In this document: in pieces, positions 1 through 5,270 of the stretch
Position numbering within the stretch: position 1 is the stretch's first letter
Layout: each line of letters begins with the position of its first letter
Source of the DNA: JAGLRQ01 sp965369805
GTDB taxonomy: Bacteria > Auribacterota > UBA6266
Direction: 5' to 3'
Assembly (NCBI GenBank): GCA_965369805.1
Contig: CBDURG010000065.1
Span: 1 to 11,379 of the forward strand
DNA: 11,379 nucleotides
The notes under the pieces: generated by a model
What the model saw: the letters and a program-made list of their open reading frames with translations, nothing else
Databases searched by the model: none
Told to the model about the DNA's origin: nothing
Translations under genes and position numbers: made by a program

Positions 1-72
1 TACTCTTAAAAGGATACGTCACTTAATCTCATTCCACAACTTTTTAGTATATCTCTTATTATAGTTTTAGGA

Positions 73-807
73 TTGGTTTCACTAATGTTCAATAGTGGAT
101 GCTATCATTTAAAGAAAAAGCAAGAATGGAATACTATTGCCATGTTTGACTTTGATAAAGGTGGGATACGAAATATAACACTTGAGGAAACAGACCCTGG
201 TCTTATTTGGTCTATTGTAGATGATACGGGCCGATTCACAGGCATCAGTCAAGATACTGAATGGATTGAAAACCGCATTTGGTTACCAGTTACTGGAGAT
301 AAATGTACAACAATAGAGATTTCTGGTGATTTCAAAATTAGCCAAAGCAGTGGTCATCAATTGGTAGCTCTCTGGGGGCTAACAGATGATAATAAAATTG
401 GCTGGAGTCCTTTATGTATGTACTTCGAAGGTAAAAATGGTACGGGATGTTATTATATTCAAATGCGCTGGTTAAAGCTTAAATCCAAACTTGTACAGAA
501 GAGAAAAACCAAACGTGGGATTGTTTTTTTGCAAGGTGAAATGGCTAAGGCGGTTAAGCATTCGTTCGGTAGCCCCAAAAAAGGTTTTCATACGATGAAG
601 ATGGTACTTAATAGAGAATCCTCTGAGATATCATATTATATTGATGATATCTCTTTAGGAGTAGTCAAAGTAGAAGGCGAAATAGGTCCAATTACAAAAG
701 TGATGATGGATATCGAAACTCCTGCATTGGGAGTAGAATTGGATATACGGTATGATAACCTTAGAGTACGAAGTTTTGGAGATATATATCAGTTTAGGGG
801 AAAATAG
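73..807 (+). CDS. Hypothetical secreted or lipoprotein-like protein with a probable jelly-roll (ConA-like) fold; start uncertain
   Basis: I do not recognise a named family. From the TTG at 73 the product is 244 aa. The open frame continues upstream to a TAA at 7-9, and the codons at 40-102 read as a hydrophobic stretch (LFSISLIIVLGLVSLMF) followed by NSGC. This looks like a signal peptide with a weak lipobox (Cys codon 100-102), so the TTG start probably misses the n-region. No ATG, GTG or TTG occurs in frame between 10 and 72. The mature part has alternating beta-type segments and ends in SYYIDD, then IRYDNLRVRSFG. An ending of the type 'xxYDNLRV' is common in LamG/DUF1080-like concanavalin-type domains, so a carbohydrate- or surface-binding role is an inference from pattern only. 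Codon use is more AT-rich than in the housekeeping genes downstream. A frameshift close to the left edge is an alternative explanation for the missing start. Confidence 0.6.
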   Translation: MVSLMFNSGCYHLKKKQEWNTIAMFDFDKGGIRNITLEETDPGLIWSIVDDTGRFTGISQDTEWIENRIWLPVTGDKCTTIEISGDFKISQSSGHQLVALWGLTDDNKIGWSPLCMYFEGKNGTGCYYIQMRWLKLKSKLVQKRKTKRGIVFLQGEMAKAVKHSFGSPKKGFHTMKMVLNRESSEISYYIDDISLGVVKVEGEIGPITKVMMDIETPALGVELDIRYDNLRVRSFGDIYQFRGK

Positions 808-816
808 GAAAATAAA

Positions 817-918
817 GGGGACAGACATCTTTATTTTCTCGACGACAAATTCCCTTTTCTCTGGTTAGTCCCCTGGTGTATTTTTTTAATCACAGGCAGA
901 AAAATCGGACGTGTCCCC
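817..918. repeat. Palindrome-ended intergenic repeat, copy A
   Basis: The unit begins ggggacagacatc and ends cggacgtgtcccc, so its tips form a ggggaca/tgtcccc inverted repeat. It aligns over its whole length, in the same orientation, with 1689-1796. The shared blocks include tctcgacgacaa, ctggttagt, a T-run near 872, and cagaaaaatcgga. There is no reading frame of note inside. Short intergenic elements with gggacag ends resemble those associated with REP-associated Y1 transposases (RAYT), but that link is from memory and no transposase gene is present here. Confidence 0.75.
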
Positions 919-928
919 AATTAGTACG

Positions 929-1106
929 GGGGACAGAACACTTAATTATCCACCCTTGCCCCTACTCTGCAGATGATTTCCGGTTTCACATACGGCTATT
1001 AAAGAAAAGGAGTCAACTCCTTTTTCCTATTGTAAAATAAAAGGGAGTTGGCCCCTTTTCCTGCATCAAAATATACGCCGTGCCATTTTGAGTCGGACGT
1101 GTCCCC
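929..1106. repeat. Second ggggacag...tgtcccc unit, adjacent to copy A
   Basis: Ten bases after copy A ends, another ggggacag begins (929). The matching right end cggacgtgtcccc closes at 1106 and is followed by aatta, as at copy A's right end. The interior differs from copy A and encloses the two inverted hairpins at 1004-1061. The right end runs directly into the TAA (minus strand, 1109-1111) of the small membrane protein gene. Together with copy A it fills the 301 bp between the two genes, in which I see no other coding signal. Confidence 0.6.
1004..1061. repeat. Pair of inverted hairpin palindromes (BIME-like)
   Basis: Hairpin 1 is aaaaggagt (1005-1013), a 2-nt centre, and actcctttt (1016-1024): a perfect 9 bp stem. 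Hairpin 2 is aaaaggg (1039-1045), a 7-nt loop, and ccctttt (1053-1059). Read on the opposite strand, hairpin 1 matches hairpin 2 closely (aaaaggagttgactcc against aaaagggagttggcccc). The two are therefore inverted copies of one palindrome separated by about 15 bp. T-runs follow both stems, so they could also act as a bidirectional terminator between the convergent flanking genes. Confidence 0.6.
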
Positions 1107-1108
1107 AA

Positions 1109-1591
1109 TTATTCTATTTTCATTTGGTATTTTCCGGTAATTTCCCCTTCAATTTTGCCATATTTTTGAAGTGCCTGTGCCATAATATCCAATCCGTTTT
1201 TCAATTCAGAATAAGGTTGAATTATTAGCGTCTGCCCCCGAAAATAAACCTTCCCGTCAACCTTTCCATGGATTTCACAAACCTGAGCTATAACAGCCAG
1301 ATCAGTATCGCAATCGGTCATTATTTTTACTACCTGCCCTATGTAAAGAGTAGGCTCAGTAATCTTATCAGTTATTTCTAATACCTGCCCCTTTACAATA
1401 TTTTCAAAACCAAGCTGTTTTAGTTCCGAAGCAGTTTCATCAATCTTACCCTTTACAAACCTGACAGTCATAAAAATCCCAATAGAAATAATTATGATGA
1501 CGGTAAGGCATCCGATTCCACAGCCCAGCCCCCATTTCGCGCCGGTAGACATCCCTTTTTTCTCAACGTTTTGTACAATATTTCCATTCAT
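1109..1591 (-). CDS. Small single-span membrane protein of unknown function
   Basis: The product is 160 aa from the ATG at 1591. I prefer this start over the GTG at 1618 because AGGAG (complement of 1599-1603) stands 7 nt before the ATG, whereas nothing Shine-Dalgarno-like precedes the GTG. A polar N-terminus with KK is followed by one strong transmembrane helix at about residues 20-43 (glycine- and cysteine-containing start, then VIIIISIGIFM) and a positively charged RFVKGK. The remaining roughly 115 residues look soluble, with short beta-type strands and glycine-turn repeats (HGKVDGKVYFRG, KIEGEITGKY). The topology is probably N-in with the soluble part outside, although a cytoplasmic scaffold cannot be excluded. 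The G-K-V-x-G-x-V pattern recalls bactofilin-like turns only faintly, and I do not claim that family. Repeat elements bracket the gene on both sides and it has its own candidate promoter, so it seems independent of its neighbours. Confidence 0.75.
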   Translation of the reverse strand: MNGNIVQNVEKKGMSTGAKWGLGCGIGCLTVIIIISIGIFMTVRFVKGKIDETASELKQLGFENIVKGQVLEITDKITEPTLYIGQVVKIMTDCDTDLAVIAQVCEIHGKVDGKVYFRGQTLIIQPYSELKNGLDIMAQALQKYGKIEGEITGKYQMKIE

Positions 1592-1598
1592 GGTTACT

Positions 1599-1603
1599 CT
1601 CCT
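1599..1603 (-). promoter_or_regulatory. Ribosome binding site that decides the start of the small membrane protein gene
   Basis: The complement reads gAGGAGag, 7 nt upstream of the ATG at 1591-1589. It favours the 160-aa product over a 169-aa one from GTG 1618. Confidence 0.7.
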
Positions 1604-1625
1604 CGGCTGATTATTCACTATAATA

Positions 1626-1654
1626 TATTAATACATGGATAATGGTCTTGTCCA
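1626..1654 (-). promoter_or_regulatory. Candidate promoter for the minus-strand membrane protein gene
   Basis: On the minus strand, TGGACA (complement of 1649-1654) is followed after 17 nt by TTAATA (complement of 1626-1631). Transcription would start near 1619, giving a leader of roughly 30 nt. Both boxes deviate from consensus and the region is AT-rich, so this is tentative. Confidence 0.3.
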
Positions 1655-1688
1655 TAAGGATAAAGGAAGTGTCCTTGCTTTTTAAAAT

Positions 1689-1796
1689 AGGGACAGCGAC
1701 CATTTAATAACTTCTCGACGACAAGTTCCCTTTTTTTCTGGTTAGTTCCCTGATGTATTTTTTAAATCACAGCCAGAAAAATCGGATGTGTCCTCC
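1689..1796. repeat. Palindrome-ended intergenic repeat, copy B
   Basis: This is a direct copy of 817-918 located about 770 bp downstream. It shares cttctcgacgacaa, ctggttagt, a long T-run, aatcacag and cagaaaaatcgga. Its ends have drifted: agggacag on the left and tgtcctcc on the right. It is more diverged at the tips than in the core, suggesting an older or inactive copy. Confidence 0.75.
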
Positions 1797-1807
1797 AAGG
1801 AGTTTAA

Positions 1808-1977
1808 AAGCTTCAGCAAGCAGACAAAAACATTGAAAATCCAGGAAACTGGAGTAACGCCATTGGAAACTACTATATTTTAGTAATCAAAAAATCACAT
1901 TAAAAGACATTTTTATTCCGTTAATCCTTATATTTGCTGTTATAACTTTTTCAGCTTTATCATCAGGATTTCTTTAA
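1808..1977 (+). pseudogene. Possible decayed coding remnant with a membrane segment
   Basis: Two short frames read like protein but have no start. Frame one (1808-1903) gives KLQQADKNIENP then GNWSNAIGNYYILVIKK, stopping at TAA. The next frame (up to TAA 1975-1977) gives ITLKDIFIPLILIFAV then ITFSALSSGFL, a good transmembrane helix. The change of frame falls near the A-run at 1889-1894, as expected for a single indel joining ...YYILVIKK to ITLKDIF.... I cannot assign a family. Apart from this, copy B and the two promoters, I see nothing else in the 1592-2048 interval. Confidence 0.25.
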
Positions 1978-1981
1978 TGTA

Positions 1982-2010
1982 TTGACACTATTCGTTTAAC
2001 AAAATATAAT
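1982..2010 (+). promoter_or_regulatory. Consensus sigma70-type promoter driving uppS and the downstream block
   Basis: TTGACA at 1982-1987 and TATAAT at 2005-2010 are both perfect consensus with an optimal 17-nt spacer. Transcription should begin around 2016-2018, about 32 nt upstream of the uppS ATG. No terminator or operator-like palindrome is evident between this promoter and the gene, so expression is probably constitutive. Confidence 0.85.
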
Positions 2011-2038
2011 CTCCGTTGATAATTTTCCGGCAATTAAC

Positions 2039-2043
2039 AGGTG
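2039..2043 (+). promoter_or_regulatory. uppS ribosome binding site
   Basis: AGGTG lies 5 nt before ATG 2049 and supports that start. The alternative in-frame TTG at 2016 coincides with the predicted transcription start and has no ribosome binding site. Confidence 0.6.
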
Positions 2044-2048
2044 AATAT

Positions 2049-2777
2049 ATGGACAAAATAACTATTCCTGAGCATATAGCGATTATAATGGACGGCAACG
2101 GCCGGTGGGCTAAGAAGCGGGGCCTTCCCAGGGTAAAAGGGCACTATGAAGGCGCGAAAGGGGTAAGGGGTATTGTTGAATCCTGCTCGGAGATTGGTGT
2201 TAAATACCTGACGCTTTATGCTTTTTCAACGGAGAACTGGAAACGGCCCAAGACGGAAATCTGGGCGCTGATGGCTTTGCTTAAAAGATTTCTTAAGGCT
2301 GAACTTAAAACAATGATGAAGAATGATATCCGGTTTAAGACTATCGGGGATATAAAAAAACTTCCGGCCGATGTTTACGCTGAAATAAATTCTGTAACTG
2401 AGAAGACCGCGAACAATAAAGGGCTTACTTTTATACTCGCTTTAAGTTATGGATCAAGGGCCGAAATTGTTAAAGCAGCAAGGTCCATTGCGAAAGAATG
2501 TGTTAAAGGAAAAATTAAGCCTGCTTCTATTGATGAGAGCGTTTTTGAAAAACATTTGGACACCTGTGACATTCCTGACCCCGACCTGCTTATAAGAACC
2601 AGCGGAGAGATGAGAATAAGCAATTTTCTTTTGTGGCAATTGTCTTATGCAGAATTTTATATTACCGATGTGCTGTGGCCGGACTTCGATAAAAAAGAAC
2701 TGAAGAAAGCTGTCAGGGAATATTCAAAAAGAGAAAGAAGATTTGGAGAAACCCGCAAAAAGGCTGTAAAAGAATGA
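2049..2777 (+). CDS. uppS: Isoprenyl transferase (undecaprenyl diphosphate synthase)
   Basis: This cis-prenyltransferase condenses isopentenyl diphosphate units onto farnesyl diphosphate to make the C55 carrier lipid for peptidoglycan and other wall polymers. The product is 242 aa, the usual family length. Family motifs are all present: IMDGNGRW at residues 13-20 with the catalytic Asp15, H32 in KGHYEGA, FSTENWKRP beginning at F59, GDIKKLP, and RTSGEMRISNFLLWQ starting at R183 with R183, R189 and S191 binding the diphosphate of IPP, and E202 for magnesium. The usual ALNYGGR is ALSYGSR here, a mild variant. I chose ATG 2049 because of AGGTG upstream and because the consensus promoter places the transcript start beyond the TTG at 2016. 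It is the first gene of the block and overlaps cdsA by 4 nt (ATGA), so the two are probably translationally coupled. The block also makes the MEP-pathway enzymes that feed it. Confidence 0.96.
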   Translation: MDKITIPEHIAIIMDGNGRWAKKRGLPRVKGHYEGAKGVRGIVESCSEIGVKYLTLYAFSTENWKRPKTEIWALMALLKRFLKAELKTMMKNDIRFKTIGDIKKLPADVYAEINSVTEKTANNKGLTFILALSYGSRAEIVKAARSIAKECVKGKIKPASIDESVFEKHLDTCDIPDPDLLIRTSGEMRISNFLLWQLSYAEFYITDVLWPDFDKKELKKAVREYSKRERRFGETRKKAVKE

Positions 2778-3607
2778 ATGATCTCCATAAAAGACTTTTT
2801 AGCTCGGCAGTATTAACGTTACTGCTTCTATCATTGATAGTTTTTGATGTGCCTTTGGTTATTGCTCTGGGGGCTTTAGTATTTGTTTTCTGGGGCTCTG
2901 TTGAATTCTATGATCTGGTTCAGCAAAAAGGGCTCAAAGCCTCAAAATGGTACGGGACAATCAGTAACATTGCTATTATCACTCTGGTCGCGGTCTTTGC
3001 GGCTGCGGGAAAAAATTCTCTTGCTATTCTTCCGTGGATATTTTTACTGTGTGCTTCCGGCGCGTTTGTAAGACAGTTATTCGTTGGTACCACCAACCAC
3101 GCGATATTCGGTATTTCTACGACAATACTTGGTATTTTTTATATGGGGTATCTTTTTAGCTTCCTGGTTTTATTAAGGTTTTTTCCTTCTATGGAACAGG
3201 GTAAATGGTATCTTTGTTCCGCGGTAATTATGATAAAGTTTTCCGATATTTTCGCGTTTTTCGCGGGTTCACTTTTTGGCAGGCACAAATTAAAATCGGC
3301 AGTAAGCCCTAACAAATCTGTCGAAGGGCTTGTCGCGGGTGTGATTGGTTCAATCGTGGGCGGGTTGATAGTTTACTATTTTATTGATGCGGTAAATTTC
3401 CGGTTTATTGATGTTCTGGTTCTGGGGTTTATAATAGGTGTTATGGCAGAAATCGGTGACCTCGCGGAATCTTTGCTTAAAAGAGATGCCGAGATAAAAG
3501 ATTCCAATCGGCTTCTTCCCGGGATGGGAGGGGTTCTGGATGTTCTGGATAGCACTCTTTTGTGTGCCCCGATATTTTATTTTTATGTGAGATATATTAT
3601 AAGATAG
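2774..3607 (+). CDS. cdsA: Phosphatidate cytidylyltransferase (CDP-diglyceride synthase)
   Basis: This integral membrane enzyme makes CDP-diacylglycerol from phosphatidate and CTP, the branch point for phospholipid synthesis. The product is 277 aa with about seven to eight hydrophobic segments, starting at residues 9-27 and 29-45. The C-terminal CdsA signature is recognisable at roughly residues 230-262: SLLKRDAEIKDSNRLLPGMG, then GVLDVLDS. Relative to the common pattern K-D-x-x-x-x-L-P-G-H-G-G-x-x-D-R-x-D, the His is Met and the Arg is Val, while the Lys and the three Asp residues are kept. An earlier acidic site, KFSDIFAFFAGSLFGRHK, matches the family's D-x-x-A-F/Y-x-x-G-x-x-x-G-R/K element. 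The start ATG lies inside the uppS stop (ATGA), and the ribosome binding site is weak, consistent with coupled translation. In related clusters dxr follows directly; here the GxxExxY unit intervenes. Confidence 0.93.
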   Translation: MNDLHKRLFSSAVLTLLLLSLIVFDVPLVIALGALVFVFWGSVEFYDLVQQKGLKASKWYGTISNIAIITLVAVFAAAGKNSLAILPWIFLLCASGAFVRQLFVGTTNHAIFGISTTILGIFYMGYLFSFLVLLRFFPSMEQGKWYLCSAVIMIKFSDIFAFFAGSLFGRHKLKSAVSPNKSVEGLVAGVIGSIVGGLIVYYFIDAVNFRFIDVLVLGFIIGVMAEIGDLAESLLKRDAEIKDSNRLLPGMGGVLDVLDSTLLCAPIFYFYVRYIIR

Positions 3608-3631
3608 TCATAAAGAAGAAGAGAATATTTA

Positions 3632-3654
3632 TAGACACTGATTTACACAGATAA
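3632..3654 (+). repeat. Left inverted end of the GxxExxY unit
   Basis: Starts tagacactgattt and continues acacagataa. It can be read as two related decamers, ACACTGATTT and ACACAGATAA, in tandem. It pairs with 4059-4081. Confidence 0.65.
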
Positions 3655-3658
3655 AATT

Positions 3659-4057
3659 ATGATTGGCACAAAATCAAATTATATTCATTCTAAATTAACC
3701 GAAAAAATCATTAGTTGTGCCTACGATGTTTATAATAAACTTGGCTGTGGATTTTTAGAGAAAGTTTATGAAAATGCTATGATGATTAAATTAAAGAAAA
3801 ACGGCCTTAAAGCAATCCAGCAAGCAGCGGTGAATGTTTCTTTTGAAGGGGAATTGGTAGGGGAATATTTTGCTGATATTTTAATAGAGGATAAAGTTAT
3901 AATTGAACTAAAGGCAGTATCAAAACTGTCAAAAACTCACGAAGTCCAAGTGGTAAACTATTTAAAAGCTACAGGAATAAAAGTTGGGTTACTGATAAAT
4001 TTTGGGGAAAATATGAAAATTATTCGACGGGTTTTTAGCAACAATGATTATTCATAA
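3659..4057 (+). CDS. GxxExxY family protein (PD-(D/E)XK nuclease-like)
   Basis: The product is 132 aa, normal for the GxxExxY family (TIGR04256; PDDEXK_3 in Pfam), whose cellular role is not established. The name-giving motif is GFLEKVYENAM at about residues 31-41. The putative nuclease core follows: the Asp in YFADILIED, then the E-x-K of VIIELKAV, then the helix HEVQVVNYLKATG and the strand VGLLINFG typical of the family C-terminus. All expected acidic and Lys residues are present, so the protein looks intact. There is no Shine-Dalgarno sequence; the inverted repeat sits immediately upstream, so translation may depend on coupling to upstream ribosomes or start leaderless. Base composition is more AT-rich than in cdsA and dxr. 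The gene interrupts a conserved operon and is bounded by inverted repeats, which suggests later acquisition. The family assignment is firm; nuclease activity is inferred from motifs. Confidence 0.9.
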   Translation: MIGTKSNYIHSKLTEKIISCAYDVYNKLGCGFLEKVYENAMMIKLKKNGLKAIQQAAVNVSFEGELVGEYFADILIEDKVIIELKAVSKLSKTHEVQVVNYLKATGIKVGLLINFGENMKIIRRVFSNNDYS

Positions 4058-4058
4058 A

Positions 4059-4081
4059 AAATCTGCGTTAATCTGCGTCTA
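4059..4081 (-). repeat. Right inverted end of the GxxExxY unit
   Basis: Contains the direct decamer repeat ATCTGCGTTA ATCTGCGTct (4061-4080). Its reverse complement begins tagacgcagattaacgcaga and matches the left end at 17 of 23 positions. Confidence 0.7.
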
Positions 4082-4106
4082 TTAATTATTTAATTATTAT
4101 AACTAT

Positions 4107-5270
4107 ATGAAAAAGAAAAAAATTTCCATTTTAGGGTCTACAGGTTCAATCGGCAGAAACTGTCTTGATGTGGTTAGAAATAATCGCGGCAGGTTTAAAA
4201 TCACAGCCTTAAGCGCGGGGTCAAATGTAAAGCTTCTTGCTGCTCAGATAAAAGAGTTTAATCCCCGTGTTGCTGTTATCGGCAACGCCTCAAAGGTTGG
4301 TGAATTGAAGAAGCTGGTTCCCCGATCTGTGAAAGTTCTGGCAGGTGTGGAAGGTTTATGCGGGATTGCGTCGGGAAAGGATGTTGATATTTTTGTGTCA
4401 GCACTGGTAGGTTCGGCGGGTTTGCTCCCGACGATTGAAGCAGTTAAAACAGGCCGGAGAGTAGCGTTGGCTAATAAGGAATCTCTGGTGATGGCAGGTG
4501 AGTTTGTGATGAAACTCGCGAAAAAGAAAGGCACGGAAATACTGCCGGTTGACAGTGAGCATAGTGCGATATTCCAGTGTATTTCAGACAACAGTAAAGA
4601 AACAGTAAGAAAGATTACCCTTACAGCTTCCGGAGGCCCGTTTCTTAAAACCGGTATTTCGAGAATGAAACACATGACTCCTTCAAAGGCTCTTAAGCAT
4701 CCGCGGTGGAAAATGGGAGCTAAGGTGACGATAGATTCGGCGACACTGATGAATAAAGCCCTTGAAGTAATCGAGGCAAAATGGCTTTTTGATGTTCCTT
4801 CCCACATGATAGATGTAGTTATCCATCCTGAATCGATAGTGCACTCTTTTGTAGAGTTTGTGGACCATTCAACAATCGCGCAGATGAGTATTCCTGATAT
4901 GAGGATTCCGATACAATACGCTCTTACGTATCCCGAGAGAGTTTCTAATCATGTCAGGGATCTTGATCTGACGCGTATAGGAAAACTTACTTTTGAAAAG
5001 CCGGACATGAAGAAATTTCCGGTGCTGAAGCTTGCCTATGAGGTTTTGAACAAAGGGGGAGTTCTTCCGGCGGTTATGAGTTCGTCAAATGAAGTGGCGG
5101 TGAACTCTTACCTGAAGGGCCGGATTAAACTTCCGGATATATTTAAAGTGGTTAGCAGGGCCGTCAAAGCGAGAAAAGATATAAAGGCAAAGTGTATTGA
5201 TGATATTTTTAAAGCGGATAAATGGGCCGTGAACTATTCCGAAGATTTAATAAATAGAAAGGTATTTTAA
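4107..5270 (+). CDS. dxr: 1-deoxy-D-xylulose 5-phosphate reductoisomerase
   Basis: This enzyme catalyses the NADPH- and metal-dependent conversion of DXP to MEP, the committed step of the MEP isoprenoid pathway, in the cytosol. The product is 387 aa, close to the family norm. The N-terminal NADPH fold carries ILGSTGSIG at residues 8-16. ALANKESLVMAGE lies around 120-132 with K124. Metal ligands are D149 and E151 in PVDSEHSA, plus E220 in MNKALEVIEAKWLF. The substrate loop is present as ASGGPF, HPRWKMG and IDSATLMNK, and VVIHPESIVHSFVEFVD completes the active site. The start ATG is the first in frame after the inserted unit, and the 25 nt before it are AT-rich with no Shine-Dalgarno match, which may reflect the insertion separating dxr from its original leader. 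The gene ends TAATG, its stop sharing one base with the rseP ATG, so the pair is coupled. IspG of the same pathway lies two genes downstream. Confidence 0.97.
   Translation: MKKKKISILGSTGSIGRNCLDVVRNNRGRFKITALSAGSNVKLLAAQIKEFNPRVAVIGNASKVGELKKLVPRSVKVLAGVEGLCGIASGKDVDIFVSALVGSAGLLPTIEAVKTGRRVALANKESLVMAGEFVMKLAKKKGTEILPVDSEHSAIFQCISDNSKETVRKITLTASGGPFLKTGISRMKHMTPSKALKHPRWKMGAKVTIDSATLMNKALEVIEAKWLFDVPSHMIDVVIHPESIVHSFVEFVDHSTIAQMSIPDMRIPIQYALTYPERVSNHVRDLDLTRIGKLTFEKPDMKKFPVLKLAYEVLNKGGVLPAVMSSSNEVAVNSYLKGRIKLPDIFKVVSRAVKARKDIKAKCIDDIFKADKWAVNYSEDLINRKVF

Larger units (their letters stand above)
3632..4081. mobile_element. 450 bp inverted-repeat-bounded unit carrying a GxxExxY gene, lodged between cdsA and dxr
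   Basis: The left end (3632-3654) and the reverse complement of the right end (4059-4081) agree at 17 of 23 positions by eye. The only gene inside fills the space almost completely: its ATG is 4 nt inside the left repeat and its stop is 1 nt before the right repeat. Removing the unit would leave cdsA and dxr about 50 bp apart, matching the tight spacing of the rest of the block. I find no clear target-site duplication and no transposase, so it may be a passenger element or one moved in trans. Calling it mobile is an inference. Confidence 0.5.

Noticed and set aside
1592..1618. GTG start adding 9 residues to the minus-strand membrane protein
   Set aside because: The purine-rich AGGAG lies inside this extension and points to the ATG at 1591.
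817..1796. Complete insertion sequence
   Set aside because: No transposase frame is present; the only gene between the repeats is a small membrane protein.
2016..2048. Upstream TTG start extending UppS by 11 residues
   Set aside because: It coincides with the predicted transcription start of a consensus promoter, has no ribosome binding site, and the extension is not part of the family.
3608..3631. Target-site duplication flanking the GxxExxY unit
   Set aside because: Both flanks are AT-rich but I could not match a convincing direct repeat immediately outside the two ends.
4244..4807. Long antisense open frame within dxr
   Set aside because: It mirrors the codon structure of dxr, lacks a ribosome binding site, and does not resemble a protein family.
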